Source: Elmis aenea
Taxonomy: Eukaryota; Arthropoda; Insecta; Coleoptera; Elmidae
Reading direction: 5' to 3'
NCBI GenBank assembly: GCA_947652605.1
Contig: CANTFG010000099.1
Span: forward strand, 124,001-188,000
DNA: 64,000 bases
Shown: positions 53,889 through 64,000 of the stretch, piece after piece
How positions within the stretch are numbered: position 1 is the stretch's first letter
Layout of the letters: the number at the start of each line of letters is the position of its first letter
The notes under the pieces: model-generated
Seen by the model: only the letters and a program-made list of their open reading frames with translations
What the model was told of the DNA's origin: nothing
The model's database searches: none
Made by a program: the position numbers and the translations under genes

Positions 53889-53917
53889 AATTAATGTTGC
53901 GTTAACGCATCAATGGC
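53889..53917 (+). promoter_or_regulatory. piggyBac subterminal motif, right copy
   Basis: An exact 29-bp repeat of 52388-52416, containing the palindrome TGCGTTAACGCA, overlaps the inner edge of the right terminal repeat through its final TGGC. Its closeness to the end compared with the left copy gives the element asymmetric ends. The role as a transposase-binding site is inferred by analogy. Confidence 0.6.
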
Positions 53918-53927
53918 GCTAAATGGG
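53914..53927 (-). repeat. piggyBac right terminal inverted repeat
   Basis: Read inward on the minus strand this end is CCCATTTAGCGCCA, matching 12 of 14 bases of the left end, and it abuts TTAA at 53928-53931. The element is thus bounded at both ends and has not lost a terminus. Confidence 0.88.
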
Positions 53928-56900
53928 TTAATACATATGTTCCTTGAGCGACTATTTCTAAACAATTTTAATTATTGATTTGTATATCACAGAAACAGTT
54001 TATCCATCGCCTCTTTACATGAATACAATTGTTTTGCATATGTCTTTCAATGAGCTGGTATTAATTTTTAATAATTTCCTAAAAATACCGTGCTTTAGTT
54101 AATACATATGTTCCTTGTGCGACTATTTCGAAACAATTTCAAATATTGATTTGTATATGACAGGAACAGTTTATCCATCGCCTCTTTACATGAATACAAT
54201 TGTTTTGCATATGTCTTTCAATGAGCTGGTTTTAATTTTTAATAATTTCCTAAAAATACCGTGCTTTAGTTAATACATATGTTCCTTGAGCGACTATTTC
54301 TAAACAATTTTAATTATTGATTTGTATATCACAGGAACAGTTTATCCATCGCCTCTTTACAGGAATACATTTGTTTTGCATATGTCTTTCAATGAGCTGG
54401 TTTTAATTTTTAATAATTTCCTAAAAATACCGTGCATTAGTTAATACATATGTTCCTTGAGCGACTATTTCTGAACAATTTTAATTATTGATTTGTATAT
54501 CACAGGAACAGTTTATCCATCGCCTCTTTACATGAATACAATTGTTTTGCATATGTCTTTCAATGAGCTGGTTTTAATTTTTAATAATTTCCTAAAAATA
54601 CCGTGCTTTAGTTAATACATATGTTCCTTGGGCGACTATTTCTAAACGATTTTAATTATTGATTTTTATATCACAGGAACAGTTTATCCATCGCCTCTTT
54701 ACATGAATACAATTGTTTTGCATATGTCTTTCAATGAGCTGGTTTTAATTTTTAATAATTTCCTAAAAATACCGTGCTTTAGTTAATACATATGTTCCTT
54801 GAGCGACTATTTCTAAACAATTTTAATTATTGATTTGTATATCACAGGAACAGTTTATCCATCGCCTCTTTACATGAATACAATTGTTTTGCATATGTCT
54901 TTCAATAAGCTGGCAATAATTTTTAATAATTTCCTAAAAATACCGTGCTTTAGTTAATACATATGTTCCTTGTGCGACTATTTCGAAACAATTTCAATTA
55001 TTGATTTGTATATGACAGGAACAGTTTATCCATCGCCTCTTTACATGAATACAATTGTTTTGCATATGTCTTTCAAAGAGCTGGTTTTAATTTTTACTAA
55101 TTTCCTAAAAATACCGTGCTTTAGTTAATACATATGTTCCTTGTGCGACTATTTCGAAACAATTTGAATTATTGATTTGTATATGACAGGAACAGTTTAT
55201 CCATCGCCTTTTTACATGAATAAAATTGTTTTGCATATGTCTTTCAATGAGCTGGTTTTAATTTTTAATAATTTCCTAAAAATACCGTGCTTTAGTTAAT
55301 ACATATGTTCCTTGTGCGACTATTTTGAAACAATTTCAATTATTGATTTGTATATGACAGGAACAGTTTATCCATCGCTTCTTTACATGAATACAATTGT
55401 TTTGCATATGTCTTTCAATGAGCTGGTTTTATTTTTCAATAATTTCCTAAAAATACCGTGCTTTAGTTAATACATATGTTCCTTGAGCGACTATTTCTAA
55501 ACAATTTTAATTATTGATTTGTATATCACAGAAACAGTTTATCCATCGCCTCTTTACATGAATACAATTGTTTTGCATATGTCTTTCAATGAGCTGGTAT
55601 TAATTTTTAATAATTTCCTAAAAATACCGTGCTTTAGTTAATACATATGTTCCTTGTGCGACTATTTCGAAACAATTTCAAATATTGATTTGTATATGAC
55701 AGGAACAGTTTATCCATCGCCTCTTTACATGAATACAATTGTTTTGCATATGTCTTTCAATGAGCTGGTTTTAATTTTTAATAATTTCCTAAAAATACCG
55801 TGCTTTAGTTAATACATATGTTCCTTGAGCGACTATTTCTAAACAATTTTAATTATTGATTTGTATATCACAGGAACAGTTTATCCATCGCCTCTTTACA
55901 GGAATACATTTGTTTTGCATATGTCTTTCAATGAGCTGGTTTTAATTTTTAATAATTTCCTAAAAATACCGTGCATTAGTTAATACATATGTTCCTTGAG
56001 CGACTATTTCTGAACAATTTTAATTATTGATTTGTATATCACAGGAACAGTTTATCCATCGCCTCTTTACATGAATACAATTGTTTTGCATATGTCTTTC
56101 AATGAGCTGGTTTTAATTTTTAATAATTTCCTAAAAATACCGTGCTTTAGTTAATACATATGTTCCTTGGGCGACTATTTCTAAACGATTTTAATTATTG
56201 ATTTGTATATCACAGGAACAGTTTATCCATCGCCTCTTTACATGAATACAATTGTTTTGCATATGTCTTTCAATGAGCTGGTTTTAATTTTTAATAATTT
56301 CCTAAAAATACCGTGCTTTAGTTAATACATATGTTCCTTGAGCGACTATTTCTAAACAATTTTAATTATTGATTTGTATATCACAGGAACAGTTTATCCA
56401 TCGCCTCTTTACATGAATACAATTGTTTTGCATATGTCTTTCAATAAGCTGGCAATAATTTTTAATAATTTCCTAAAAATACCGTGCTTTAGTTAATACA
56501 TATGTTCCTTGTGCGACTATTTCGAAACAATTTCAATTATTGATTTGTATATGACAGGAACAGTTTATCCATCGCCTCTTTACATGAATACAATTGTTTT
56601 GCATATGTCTTTCAATGAGCTGGTTTTAATTTTTAATAATTTCCTAAAAATACCGTGCTTTAGTTAATACATATGTTCCTTGAGCGACTATTTCTAAACA
56701 ATTTTAATTATTGATTTGTATATCACAGGAACAGTTTATCCATCGCCTCTTTACAGGAATACAATTGTTTTGCATATGTCTTTCAATGAGCTGGTTTTAA
56801 TTTTTAATAATTTCCTAAAAATACCGTGCTTTAGTTAATACATATGTTCCTTGAGCGACTATTTCTAAACGATTTTAATTATTGATTTGTATATCACAGG

Positions 56901-59900
56901 AACAGTTTATCCATCGCCTCTTTACATGAATACAATTGTTTTGCATATGTCTTTCAATGAGCTGGTTTTAATTTTTAATAATTTCCTAAAAATACCGTGC
57001 TTTAGTTAATACATATGTTCCTTGAGCGACTATTTCTAAACAATTTTAATTATTGATTTGTATATCACAGGAACAGTTTATCCATCGCTTCTTTACATGA
57101 ATACAATTGTTTTGCATATGTCTTTCAATAAGCTGGTTTTAATTTTTAATAATTTCCTAAAAATACCGTGCTTTAGTTAATACATATGTTCCTTGAGCGA
57201 CTATTTCTAAAAAATTTTAATTATTGATTTGTATATCACAGGAACAGTTTATCCATCGCCTCTTTACATAAATACAATTGTTTTGCATATGTCTTTCAAT
57301 GAGCTGGTTTTAATTTTTACTAATTTCCTAAAAATACCGTGCTTTAGTTAATACATATGTTCCTTGAGCGACTATTTCGAAACAATTTTAATTATTGATT
57401 TGTATATCACAGGAACAGTTTATCCATCGCCTCTTTACATGAATAAAATTGTTTTGCATATGTCTTTCAATGAGCTGGTTTTAATTTTTAATAATTTCCT
57501 AAAAATACCGTGCTTTAGTTAATACATATGTTCCTTGAGCGACTATTTCGAAACAATTTTAATTATTGATTTGTATATCACAGGAACAGTTTATCCATCG
57601 CCTCTTTACATGAATACAATTGTTTTGCATATGTCTTTCAATGAGCTGGTTTTAATTTTTAAACATTTCCTAAAAATACCGTGCTTTAGTTAATACATAT
57701 GTTCCTTGAGCGACTATTTCTGAACAATTTTAATTATTGATTTGTATGTCACAAAAACAGTTTATCCATCGCCTCTTTACAGGAATACAATTGTTTTGCA
57801 TATGTCTTTCAATGAGCTGGTTTTAATTTTTAATAATTTCCTAAAAATACCGTGCTTTAGTTAATACATAATTATGTTCCTTGAGCGACTATTTCTGAAC
57901 AATTTTAATTATTGATTTGTATATCACAGAAACAGTTTATCCATCGCCTCTTTACAGGAATACAATTGTTTTGCATATGTCTTTCAATGAGCTGGTTTTA
58001 ATTTTTAAACATTTCCTAAAAATACCGTGCTTTAGTTAATACATATGTTCCTTGAGCGACTATTTCTGAACAATTTTAATTATTGATTTGTATATCACAG
58101 AAACAGTTTATCCATCGCCTCTTTACAGGAATACAATTGTTTTGCATATGTCTTTCAATGAGCTGGTTTCAATTTTTAATAATTTCCTAAAAATACCGTG
58201 CTTTAGTTAATACATATGTTCCTTGAGCGACTATTTCTGAACAATTTTAATTATTGATTTGTATATCACAGAAACAGTTTATCCATCGCCTCTTTACATG
58301 AATACAATTGTTTTGCATATGTCTTTCAAAAAGCTGGTTTTAATTTTTACTAATTTCCTAAAAATACCGTGCTTTAGTTAATACATATGTTCCTTGTGCG
58401 ACTATTTCGAAACAATTTGAATTATTGATTTGTATATGACAGGAACAGTTTATCCATCGCCTTTTTACATGAATAAAATTGTTTTGCATATGTCTTTCAA
58501 TGAGCTGGTTTTAATTTTTAATAATTTCCTAAAAATACCGTGCTTTAGTTAATACATATGTTCCTTGTGCGACTATTTTGAAACAATTTCAATTATTGAT
58601 TTGTATATGACAGGAACAGTTTATCCATCGCTTCTTTACATGAATACAATTGTTTTGCATATGTCTTTCAATGAGCTGGTTTTATTTTTTAATAATTTCC
58701 TAAAAATACCGTGCTTTAGTTAATACATATGTTCCTTGAGCGACTATTTCTAAACAATTTTAATTATTGATTTGTATATCACAGAAACAGTTTATCCATC
58801 GCTTCTTTACATGAATACAATTGTTTTGCATATGTCTTTCAATGAGCTGGTTTTAATTTTTAATAATTTCCTAAAAATACCGTGCTTTAGTTAATACATA
58901 TGTTCCTTGAGCGACTATTTCTAAAAAATTTTAATTATTGATTTGTATATCACAGGAACAGTTTATCCATCGCCTCTTTACATAAATACAATTGTTTTGC
59001 ATATGTCTTTCAATGAGCTGGTTTTAATTTTTACTAATTTCCTAAAAATACCGTGCTTTAGTTAATACATATGTTCCTTGAGCGACTATTTCGAAACAAT
59101 TTTAATTATTGATTTGTATATCACAGGAACAGTTTATCCATCGCCTCTTTACATGAATAAAATTGTTTTGCATATGTCTTTCAATGAGCTGGTTTTAATT
59201 TTTAATAATTTCCTAAAAATACCGTGCTTTAGTTAATACATATGTTCCTTGAGCGACAATTTCGAAACAATTTTAATTATTGATTTGTATATCACAGGAA
59301 CAGTTTATCCATCGCCTCTTTACATGAATACAATTGTTTTGCATATGTCTTTCAATGAGCTGGTTTTAATTTTTAATAATTTCCTAAAAATACCGTGCTT
59401 TAGTTAATACATATGTTCCTTGAGCGACTATTTCTGAACAATTTTAATTATTGATTTGTATGTCACAAAAACAGTTTATCCATCGCCTCTTTACAGGAAT
59501 ACAATTGTTTTGCATATGTCTTTCAATGAGCTGGTTTTAATTTTTAATAATTTCCTAAAAATACCGTGCTTTAGTTAATACATAATTATGTTCCTTGAGC
59601 GACTATTTCTGAACAATTTTAATTATTGATTTGTATATCACAGAAACAGTTTATCCATCGCCTCTTTACAGGAATACAATTGTTTTGCATATGTCTTTCA
59701 ATGAGCTGGTTTTAATTTTTAAACATTTCCTAAAAATACCGTGCTTTAGTTAATACATATGTTCCTTGAGCGACTATTTCTGAACAATTTTAATTATTGA
59801 TTTGTATATCACAGAAACAGTTTATCCATCGCCTCTTTACAGGAATACAATTGTTTTGCATATGTCTTTCAATGAGCTGGTTTCAATTTTTAATAATTTC

Positions 59901-62900
59901 CTAAAAATACCGTGCTTTAGTTAATACATATGTTCCTTGAGCGACTATTTCTGAACAATTTTAATTATTGATTTGTATATCACAGAAACAGTTTATCCAT
60001 CGCCTCTTTACATGAATACAATTGTTTTGCATATGTCTTTCAAAGAGCTGGTTTTAATTTTTACTAATTTCCTAAAAATACCGTGCTTTAGTTAATACAT
60101 ATGTTCCTTGTGCGACTAGAAACGATTTTAATTATTGATTTGAATATCACAGGAACAGTTTATCCATCGCCTCTTTACATGAATACAATTGTTTTGCATA
60201 TGTCTTTCAATGAGCTGGTTTTAATTTTTAATAATTTCCTAAAAATACCGTGCTTTAGTTAATACATATGTTCCTTGAGCGACTATTTCTAAACAATTTT
60301 AATTATTGATTTGTATATCACAGGAACAGTTTATCCATCGCCTCTTTACAGGAATACAATTGTTTTGCATAATTATGTCTTTCAATGAGCTCGCATTAAT
60401 TTTGAATAATTTCCTAAAAATACCGTGCTTTAGTTAATACATATGTTCCTTGTGCGACTATTTTTGAACAATTTTAATTATTGATTTGTATATCACAGGA
60501 ACAGTTTATCCATCGCCTCTTTACATGAATACAATTGTTTTGCATATGTCTTTCAATGAGCTGGTTTTAATTTTTAATAATTTCCTAAAAATACCGTGCT
60601 TTAGTTAATACATATGTTCCTTGAGCGACTATTTCTAAACGATTTTAATTATTGATTTGAATATCACAGGAACAGTTTATCCATCGCCTCTTTACATGAA
60701 TACAATTGTTTTGCATATGTCTTTCAATGAGCTGGTTTTAATTTTTAATAATTTCCTAAAAATACCGTGCTTTAGTTAATGCATATGTTCCTTGAGCGAC
60801 TATTTCTAAACAATTTTAATTATTGATTTGTATATCACAGAAACAGTTTATCCATCGCCTCTTTACATGAATACAATTGTTTTGCATATGTCTTTCAATG
60901 AGCTCGCATTAATTTTGAATAATTTCCTAAAAATACCGTGCTTTAGTTAATACATATGTTCCTTGTGCGACTATTTCGAAACAATTTTAATTATTGATTT
61001 GTATATCACAGGAACAGTTTATCCATCGCCTCTTTACATGAATACAATTGTTTTGCATATGTCTTTCAATGAGCTGGTTTTAATTTTTAATAATTTCCTC
61101 AAAATACCGTGCTTTAGTTAATACATATGTTCCTTGAGCGACTATTTCTAAACAATTTTAATTATTGATTTGTATATCACAGGAACAGTTTATCCATCGC
61201 CTCTTTACAGGAATACAATTTTTTTGCATATGTCTTTCAATAAGCTGGTTTTAATTTTTAATAATTTCCTAAAAATACCGTGCATTAGTTAATACATATG
61301 TTCCTTGAGCGACTCTTTCTAAACAATTTTAATTATTGATTTGTATATCACAGGAACAGTTTATCTATCGCCTTTTTACAGGAATACAATTGTTTTGCAT
61401 ATGTCTTTCAATGAGCTGGTTTTAATTTTTAATAATTTCCTAAAAATACCGTGCTTTAGTTAATACATATGTTCCTTGAGCGACTATTTCTAAACAATTT
61501 TAATTATTGATTTGTATATCACAGGAACAGTTTATCCATCGCCTCTTTACAGGAATACAATTGTTTTGCATATGTCTTTCAATGAGCTGGTTTTAATTTT
61601 TAATAATTTCCTAAAAATACCGTGCTTTAGTTAATACATATGTTCCTTGAGCGACTATTTCTAAACAATTTTAATTATTGATTTGTATATCACAGGAACA
61701 GTTTATCCATCGCCTCTTTACAGGAATACAATTGTTTTGCATATGTCTTTCAATGAGCTGGTTTTAATTTTTAATAATTTCCTAAAAATACCGTGCATTA
61801 GTTAATACATATGTTCTTTGAGCGACTATTTCTGAACAATTTAAATTATTGATTTGTATATCACAGGAACAGTTTATCCATCGCCTCTTTACATGAATAC
61901 AATTGTTTTGCATATGTCTTTCAATGAGCTGGTTTTAATTTTTAATAATTTCCTAAAAATACCGTGCTTTAGATAATACATATGTTCCTTGTGCGACTAT
62001 TTCGAAACAATTTCAATTATTGATTTGTATATGACAGGAACAGTTTATCCATCGCCTCTTTACATGAATACAATTGTTTTGCATATGTCTTTCAATGAGC
62101 TGGTTTTAATTTTTAATAATTTCCTAAAAATACCGTGCATTAGTTAATACATATGTTCCTTGCGCGACTATTTCGAAACAATTTCAATTATTGATTTGTA
62201 TATCACAGGAACAGTTTATCTATCGCCTCTTTACATGAATACAATTGTTTTGCGTATGTCTTTCAATGAGCTGGTATTAATTTTTAATAATTTCCTAAAA
62301 ATACCGTGCTTTAGTTAATACATATGTTCCTTGTGCGACTATTTCTAAACAATTTTAATTATTGATTTGTATATCACAGAAACAGTTTATCCATCGCCTC
62401 TTTACATGAATACAATTGTTTTGCATATGTCTTTCAATGAGCTGGTTTTAATTTTTAATAATTTCCTAAAAATACCGTGCTTTAGTTAATACAAATGTTC
62501 CTTGAGCGACTATTTCTAAACAATTTTAATTATTGATTTGTATATCACAGGAACAGTTTATCCATCGCCTCTTTACAGGAATACAATTGTTTTGCATATG
62601 TCTTTCAATGAGCTGGTTTTAATTTTTAATAATTTCCTAAAAATACCGTGCTTTAGTTAATACATATGTTCCTTGAGCGACTATTTCTAAACAATTTTAA
62701 TTATTGATTTGTATATCACAGGAACAGTTTATCCATCGCCTCTTTACATGAATACAATTGTTTTGCATATGTCTTTCACTGAGCTGGTTTTAATTTTTAA
62801 TAATTTCCTAAAAATACCGTGCATTAGTTAATACATATGTTCCTTGAGCGACTATTTCTGAACAATTTTAATTATTGATTTGTATATCACAGGAACAGTT

Positions 62901-64000
62901 TATCCATCGCCTCTTTACATGAATACAATTGTTTTGCATATGTCTTTCAATGAGCTGGTTTTAATTTTTAATAATTTCCTAAAAATACCGTGCTTTAGTT
63001 AATACATATGTTCCTTGAGCGACTATTTCTAAACAATTTTAATTATTGATTTGTATATGACAGGAACAGTATATCCATCGCCTCTTTACATGAATACAAT
63101 TGTTTTGCATATGTCTTTCAATGAGCTGGTTTTAATTTTTAATAATTTCCTAAAAATACCGTGCTTTAGTTAATACATATGTTCCTTGAGCGACTATTTC
63201 GAAACAATTTTAATTATTGATTTGTATATCACAGGAACAGTTTATTTATCGCCTCTTTACATGAATACAATTGTTTTGCATATGTCTTTCAATGAGCTGG
63301 TTTTAATTTTTAATAATTTCCTAAAAATACCGTGCTTTAGTTAATACATATGTTCCTTGAGCGACTATTTCGAAACAATTTTAATTATTGATTTGTATAT
63401 CACAGGAACAGTTTATCCATCGCCTCTTTACATGAATACAATTGTTTTGCATATGTCTTTCAATGAGCTGGTTTTAATTTTTAATAATTTCCTAAAAATA
63501 CCGTGCTTTAGTTAATACATATGTTCCTTGAGCGACTATTTCTAAACAATTTTAATTATTGATTTGTATATGACAGGAACAGTTTATCCATTGCCTCTTT
63601 ACATGAATACAATTGTTTTGCATATGTCTTTCAATAAGCTGGTTTTAATTTTTAATAATTTCCTAAAAATACCGTGCTTTAGTTAATACATATGTTCCTT
63701 GAGCGACTATTTCTAAACAATTTTAATTATTGATTTGTATATCACAGGAACAGTTTATCCATCGCCTCTTTACATGAATAAAATTGTTTTGCATATGTCT
63801 TTCAATGAGCTGGTTTTAATTTTTAATAATTTCCTAAAAATACCGTGCTTTAGTTAATACATATGTTCCTTGAGCGACTATTTCGAAACAATTTTAATTA
63901 TTGATTTGTATATCACAGGAACAGTTTATCCATCGCCTCTTTACATGAATACAATTGTTTTGCATATGTCTTTCAATGAGCTGGTTTTAATTTTTAATAA
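53928..64000 (+). repeat. 171-bp satellite array, segment 6
   Basis: About 59 monomers in + orientation run to the end of the window and continue beyond it. The segment includes the 9-mer duplication (53.9-56.6 kb), the second 10-mer pair (57.7-60.1 kb), a 3-mer duplication marked by GAGCTCGCATTAATTTTGAAT at about 60388 and 60901 (513 bp), and at 61.3-62.3 kb a run (CTCTTTCTAAAC, ACAATTTAAATT, GCGTATGTC) matching 18.5-19.5, 23.8-24.8 and 25.8-26.8 kb. A 4-bp deletion (GCGACTAGAAACG) near 60115 joins two monomer types and may be an exchange junction. No gene is seen. Confidence 0.96.
57700..60110 (+). repeat. 10-mer higher-order repeat (1714 bp), second pair
   Basis: TAATTATGTTCC markers at 57869 and 59583 are 1714 bp apart, the same unit as at 46.3-49.2 kb. 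The ordered variants TGTCACAAAAAC, TTTTTAAACATTTCC, GGTTTCAATTT and CAAAGAGCTGG (CAAAAAGCTGG in the first copy near 58326) are shared. The second copy ends abruptly at the 4-bp deletion near 60115. Edges are approximate. Confidence 0.85.

Larger units (their letters stand above)
52258..53931 (-). mobile_element. 1666-bp internally deleted piggyBac-family element with TTAA target duplication
   Basis: Non-satellite sequence at 52262-53927 sits between TTAA at 52258-52261 and TTAA at 53928-53931. The ends are imperfect inverted repeats, CCCATTAAACGCCA on the left and CCCATTTAGCGCCA read inward from the right (12 of 14 match). Terminal CCC, a TTAA target and a piggyBac-type transposase fragment on the minus strand fix the superfamily. 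It landed in the TTAA of the monomer's TTAGTTAATAC. The paralogous block 3209 bp downstream (1670 bp net insertion plus 9 x 171) keeps the same monomer variants, including the rare TATTTTTCAATAAT, with the site empty at about 55467. The insertion is therefore younger than that duplication. Only part of a transposase gene remains, so the element is not autonomous. Confidence 0.95.
52222..56630 (+). repeat. 9-mer higher-order repeat (1539 bp), one copy carrying the piggyBac
   Basis: The rare TTGGGCGACTATTTC monomer is at 54631 and 56170, exactly 1539 bp (9 x 171) apart. TATTTTTCAA is at 52221 and 55430, a distance of 3209 bp, which equals 1539 plus the 1670-bp net piggyBac insertion. GCTGGCAATAATTT and AATACATTTG variants match in the same order. 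The TTGGGCGAC monomer also occurs at 49708: 54631 minus 49708, less the insertion, is 19 x 171 plus the +4 indel, so the family extends further left. Confidence 0.85.

Noticed and set aside
52262..53927. Intact, autonomous piggyBac element
   Set aside because: The ends are complete, but the reading frame stops before the first catalytic Asp and only 226 bp remain between the stop and the left end, too short for the missing half of the protein.
1..64000. Primate alpha satellite, suggested by the 171-bp period
   Set aside because: The monomer sequence is unlike alpha satellite as I know it and has no CENP-B box, and the embedded elements (piggyBac with TTAA ends, invertebrate-like LINE) suit an arthropod better. 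The shared length is probably coincidence or nucleosome-related.

Overview
The window is almost entirely one satellite DNA array: about 358 head-to-tail copies of an AT-rich 171-bp monomer, all in the same orientation, running off both ends. The array carries no host protein-coding gene, rRNA, tRNA or CRISPR array that I can support. The only coding sequence comes from transposable elements that landed in it: a 5'-truncated non-LTR retrotransposon (two copies), a 46-bp retroelement tail, a 140-bp foldback MITE-like element, and an internally deleted piggyBac element. A eukaryote is certain, from the satellite, the LINE, the piggyBac and a putative GT-AG intron. An animal, probably an insect or other arthropod, is likely from the element types, but no species can be named from sequence alone.

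Layout. 1-15974: satellite, with a 5-mer higher-order block near the start and a near-perfect 24-mer (4104 bp) tandem duplication at about 5.94-14.15 kb. 15961-16034: a 46-bp retroelement tail with a 14-bp target duplication. 16021-19840: satellite. 19841-19980: a foldback element with a TTA target duplication. 19981-29799: satellite with 28-mer and 12-mer higher-order repeats. 29800-30611 and 33363-34174: the same LINE fragment twice, carried by a 3563-bp segmental duplication of the array. 34175-52261: satellite with a 26-mer (4446 bp) duplication at about 34.5-43.4 kb and a 10-mer (1714 bp) duplication at about 46.3-49.2 kb. 52262-53927: a 1666-bp piggyBac derivative flanked by TTAA. 53928-64000: satellite with 9-mer, 10-mer and 3-mer duplications.

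How it fits together. Shared private variants (single bases, and indels of 1, 2, 4 or 9 bp) let the array be read as a series of unequal exchanges of 2 to 28 monomers. The insertions act as time markers. The LINE entered before one local duplication and was copied with it. The piggyBac and the foldback entered after theirs, because 'empty' paralogous sites survive elsewhere in the window. I found no undescribed gene system. The interesting content is the higher-order architecture of this satellite, a possible centromeric or pericentromeric candidate (inference only), and the dated insertions.
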